From NCBI GenBank assembly GCA_040753075.1, contig JBFMHA010000006.1, positions 27,966 to 91,965 on the forward strand: a stretch of DNA of 64,000 nt, given 5' to 3'. Position numbers and translations under genes: made by a program. This document shows, piece by piece, positions 63,916-64,000 of this stretch (its first letter is position 1; the number at the start of each line of letters is the position of its first letter). The DNA is from UBA6814 sp040753075 (GTDB lineage Bacteria > Desulfobacterota > Desulfovibrionia > Desulfovibrionales > Desulfovibrionaceae). The notes beneath the pieces were generated by a model. That model was not told the origin of the DNA and did no database searches. It was given only the letters and a program-made list of their open reading frames with translations.

Positions 63916-63955
63916 GGCGATATGGGTGGAGCCACACCTCCCCGCCCATATCGCC
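63916..63955 (+). terminator. Hairpin after the last GGDEF/EAL gene
   Basis: GGCGATATGGG (63916-63926) pairs perfectly with CCCATATCGCC (63945-63955), four bases after the stop codon. A U-tract is absent. The remaining 45 bases of the window show no gene. Confidence 0.6.
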
Positions 63956-64000
63956 CCACCCGCCGGGGGGGGCCGCAAGGCCTCCCCTCATGCGGAGGGA

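Noticed and set aside
63809..63991. A short minus-strand frame at the right edge
   Set aside because: It overlaps the end of the EAL gene and its hairpin, is Gly-rich and shows no family motif.

Overview
This window comes from a very GC-rich anaerobic bacterium. A bacterial-type CO dehydrogenase/acetyl-CoA synthase (Wood-Ljungdahl) operon, many c-type cytochromes, sigma-54 signalling and large PAS-rich histidine kinases together suggest a deltaproteobacterium (Desulfobacterota, probably Desulfovibrionales-like). That placement is an inference; no rRNA or tRNA gene was seen.

Region 1 (1-13.6 kb, mostly + strand) is a one-carbon/acetyl-CoA block. It holds a partial purU on the minus strand, a folate-independent methionine synthase-like gene, a CooC/AcsF-type nickel ATPase, cooS/acsA, acetyl-CoA synthase fused through a long Pro/Ala/Ser linker to the corrinoid protein small subunit (AcsB-AcsD), a MNT/HEPN toxin-antitoxin pair, acsC, and a corrinoid-protein activator (RACE/AcsV type) fused to a DUF3786-like domain. 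The DNA encoding both fusion linkers is rich in palindromes.

Region 2 (13.6-33.6 kb) is signalling. It contains a metallo-beta-lactamase/cyclic-nucleotide/hemerythrin sensor (minus), a 2,676-residue BvgS-like kinase with five periplasmic binding-protein domains, three tandem response regulators with HD-GYP, adenylate cyclase and kinase outputs, a CheY-like protein (minus), and a REC protein overlapping a CHASE4-like hybrid kinase.

Region 3 (33.7-52.3 kb, all minus strand) is a 15-gene electron-transfer cluster transcribed from about 52.3 kb downward. Seven multihaem cytochromes carry about 86 haem motifs: two 12-haem proteins, two OmcS-like proteins, one 7-haem, one 16-haem and one 26-haem. 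They lie among three beta-propeller proteins, an outer-membrane beta-barrel, a SurA/PpiC isomerase and three CsgG-like proteins. The content fits an extracellular electron-transfer locus that makes cytochrome filaments plus a trans-outer-membrane conduit.

Region 4 (52.5-64 kb) is its likely control module: a sigma-54 response regulator and its sensor kinase (minus), and two GGDEF/EAL proteins (plus). A shared 20-27 bp element lies about 90-130 bp upstream of sigma-54-like promoters in front of the cytochrome cluster and both GGDEF/EAL genes. This suggests one regulon joining the cytochromes to cyclic-di-GMP.
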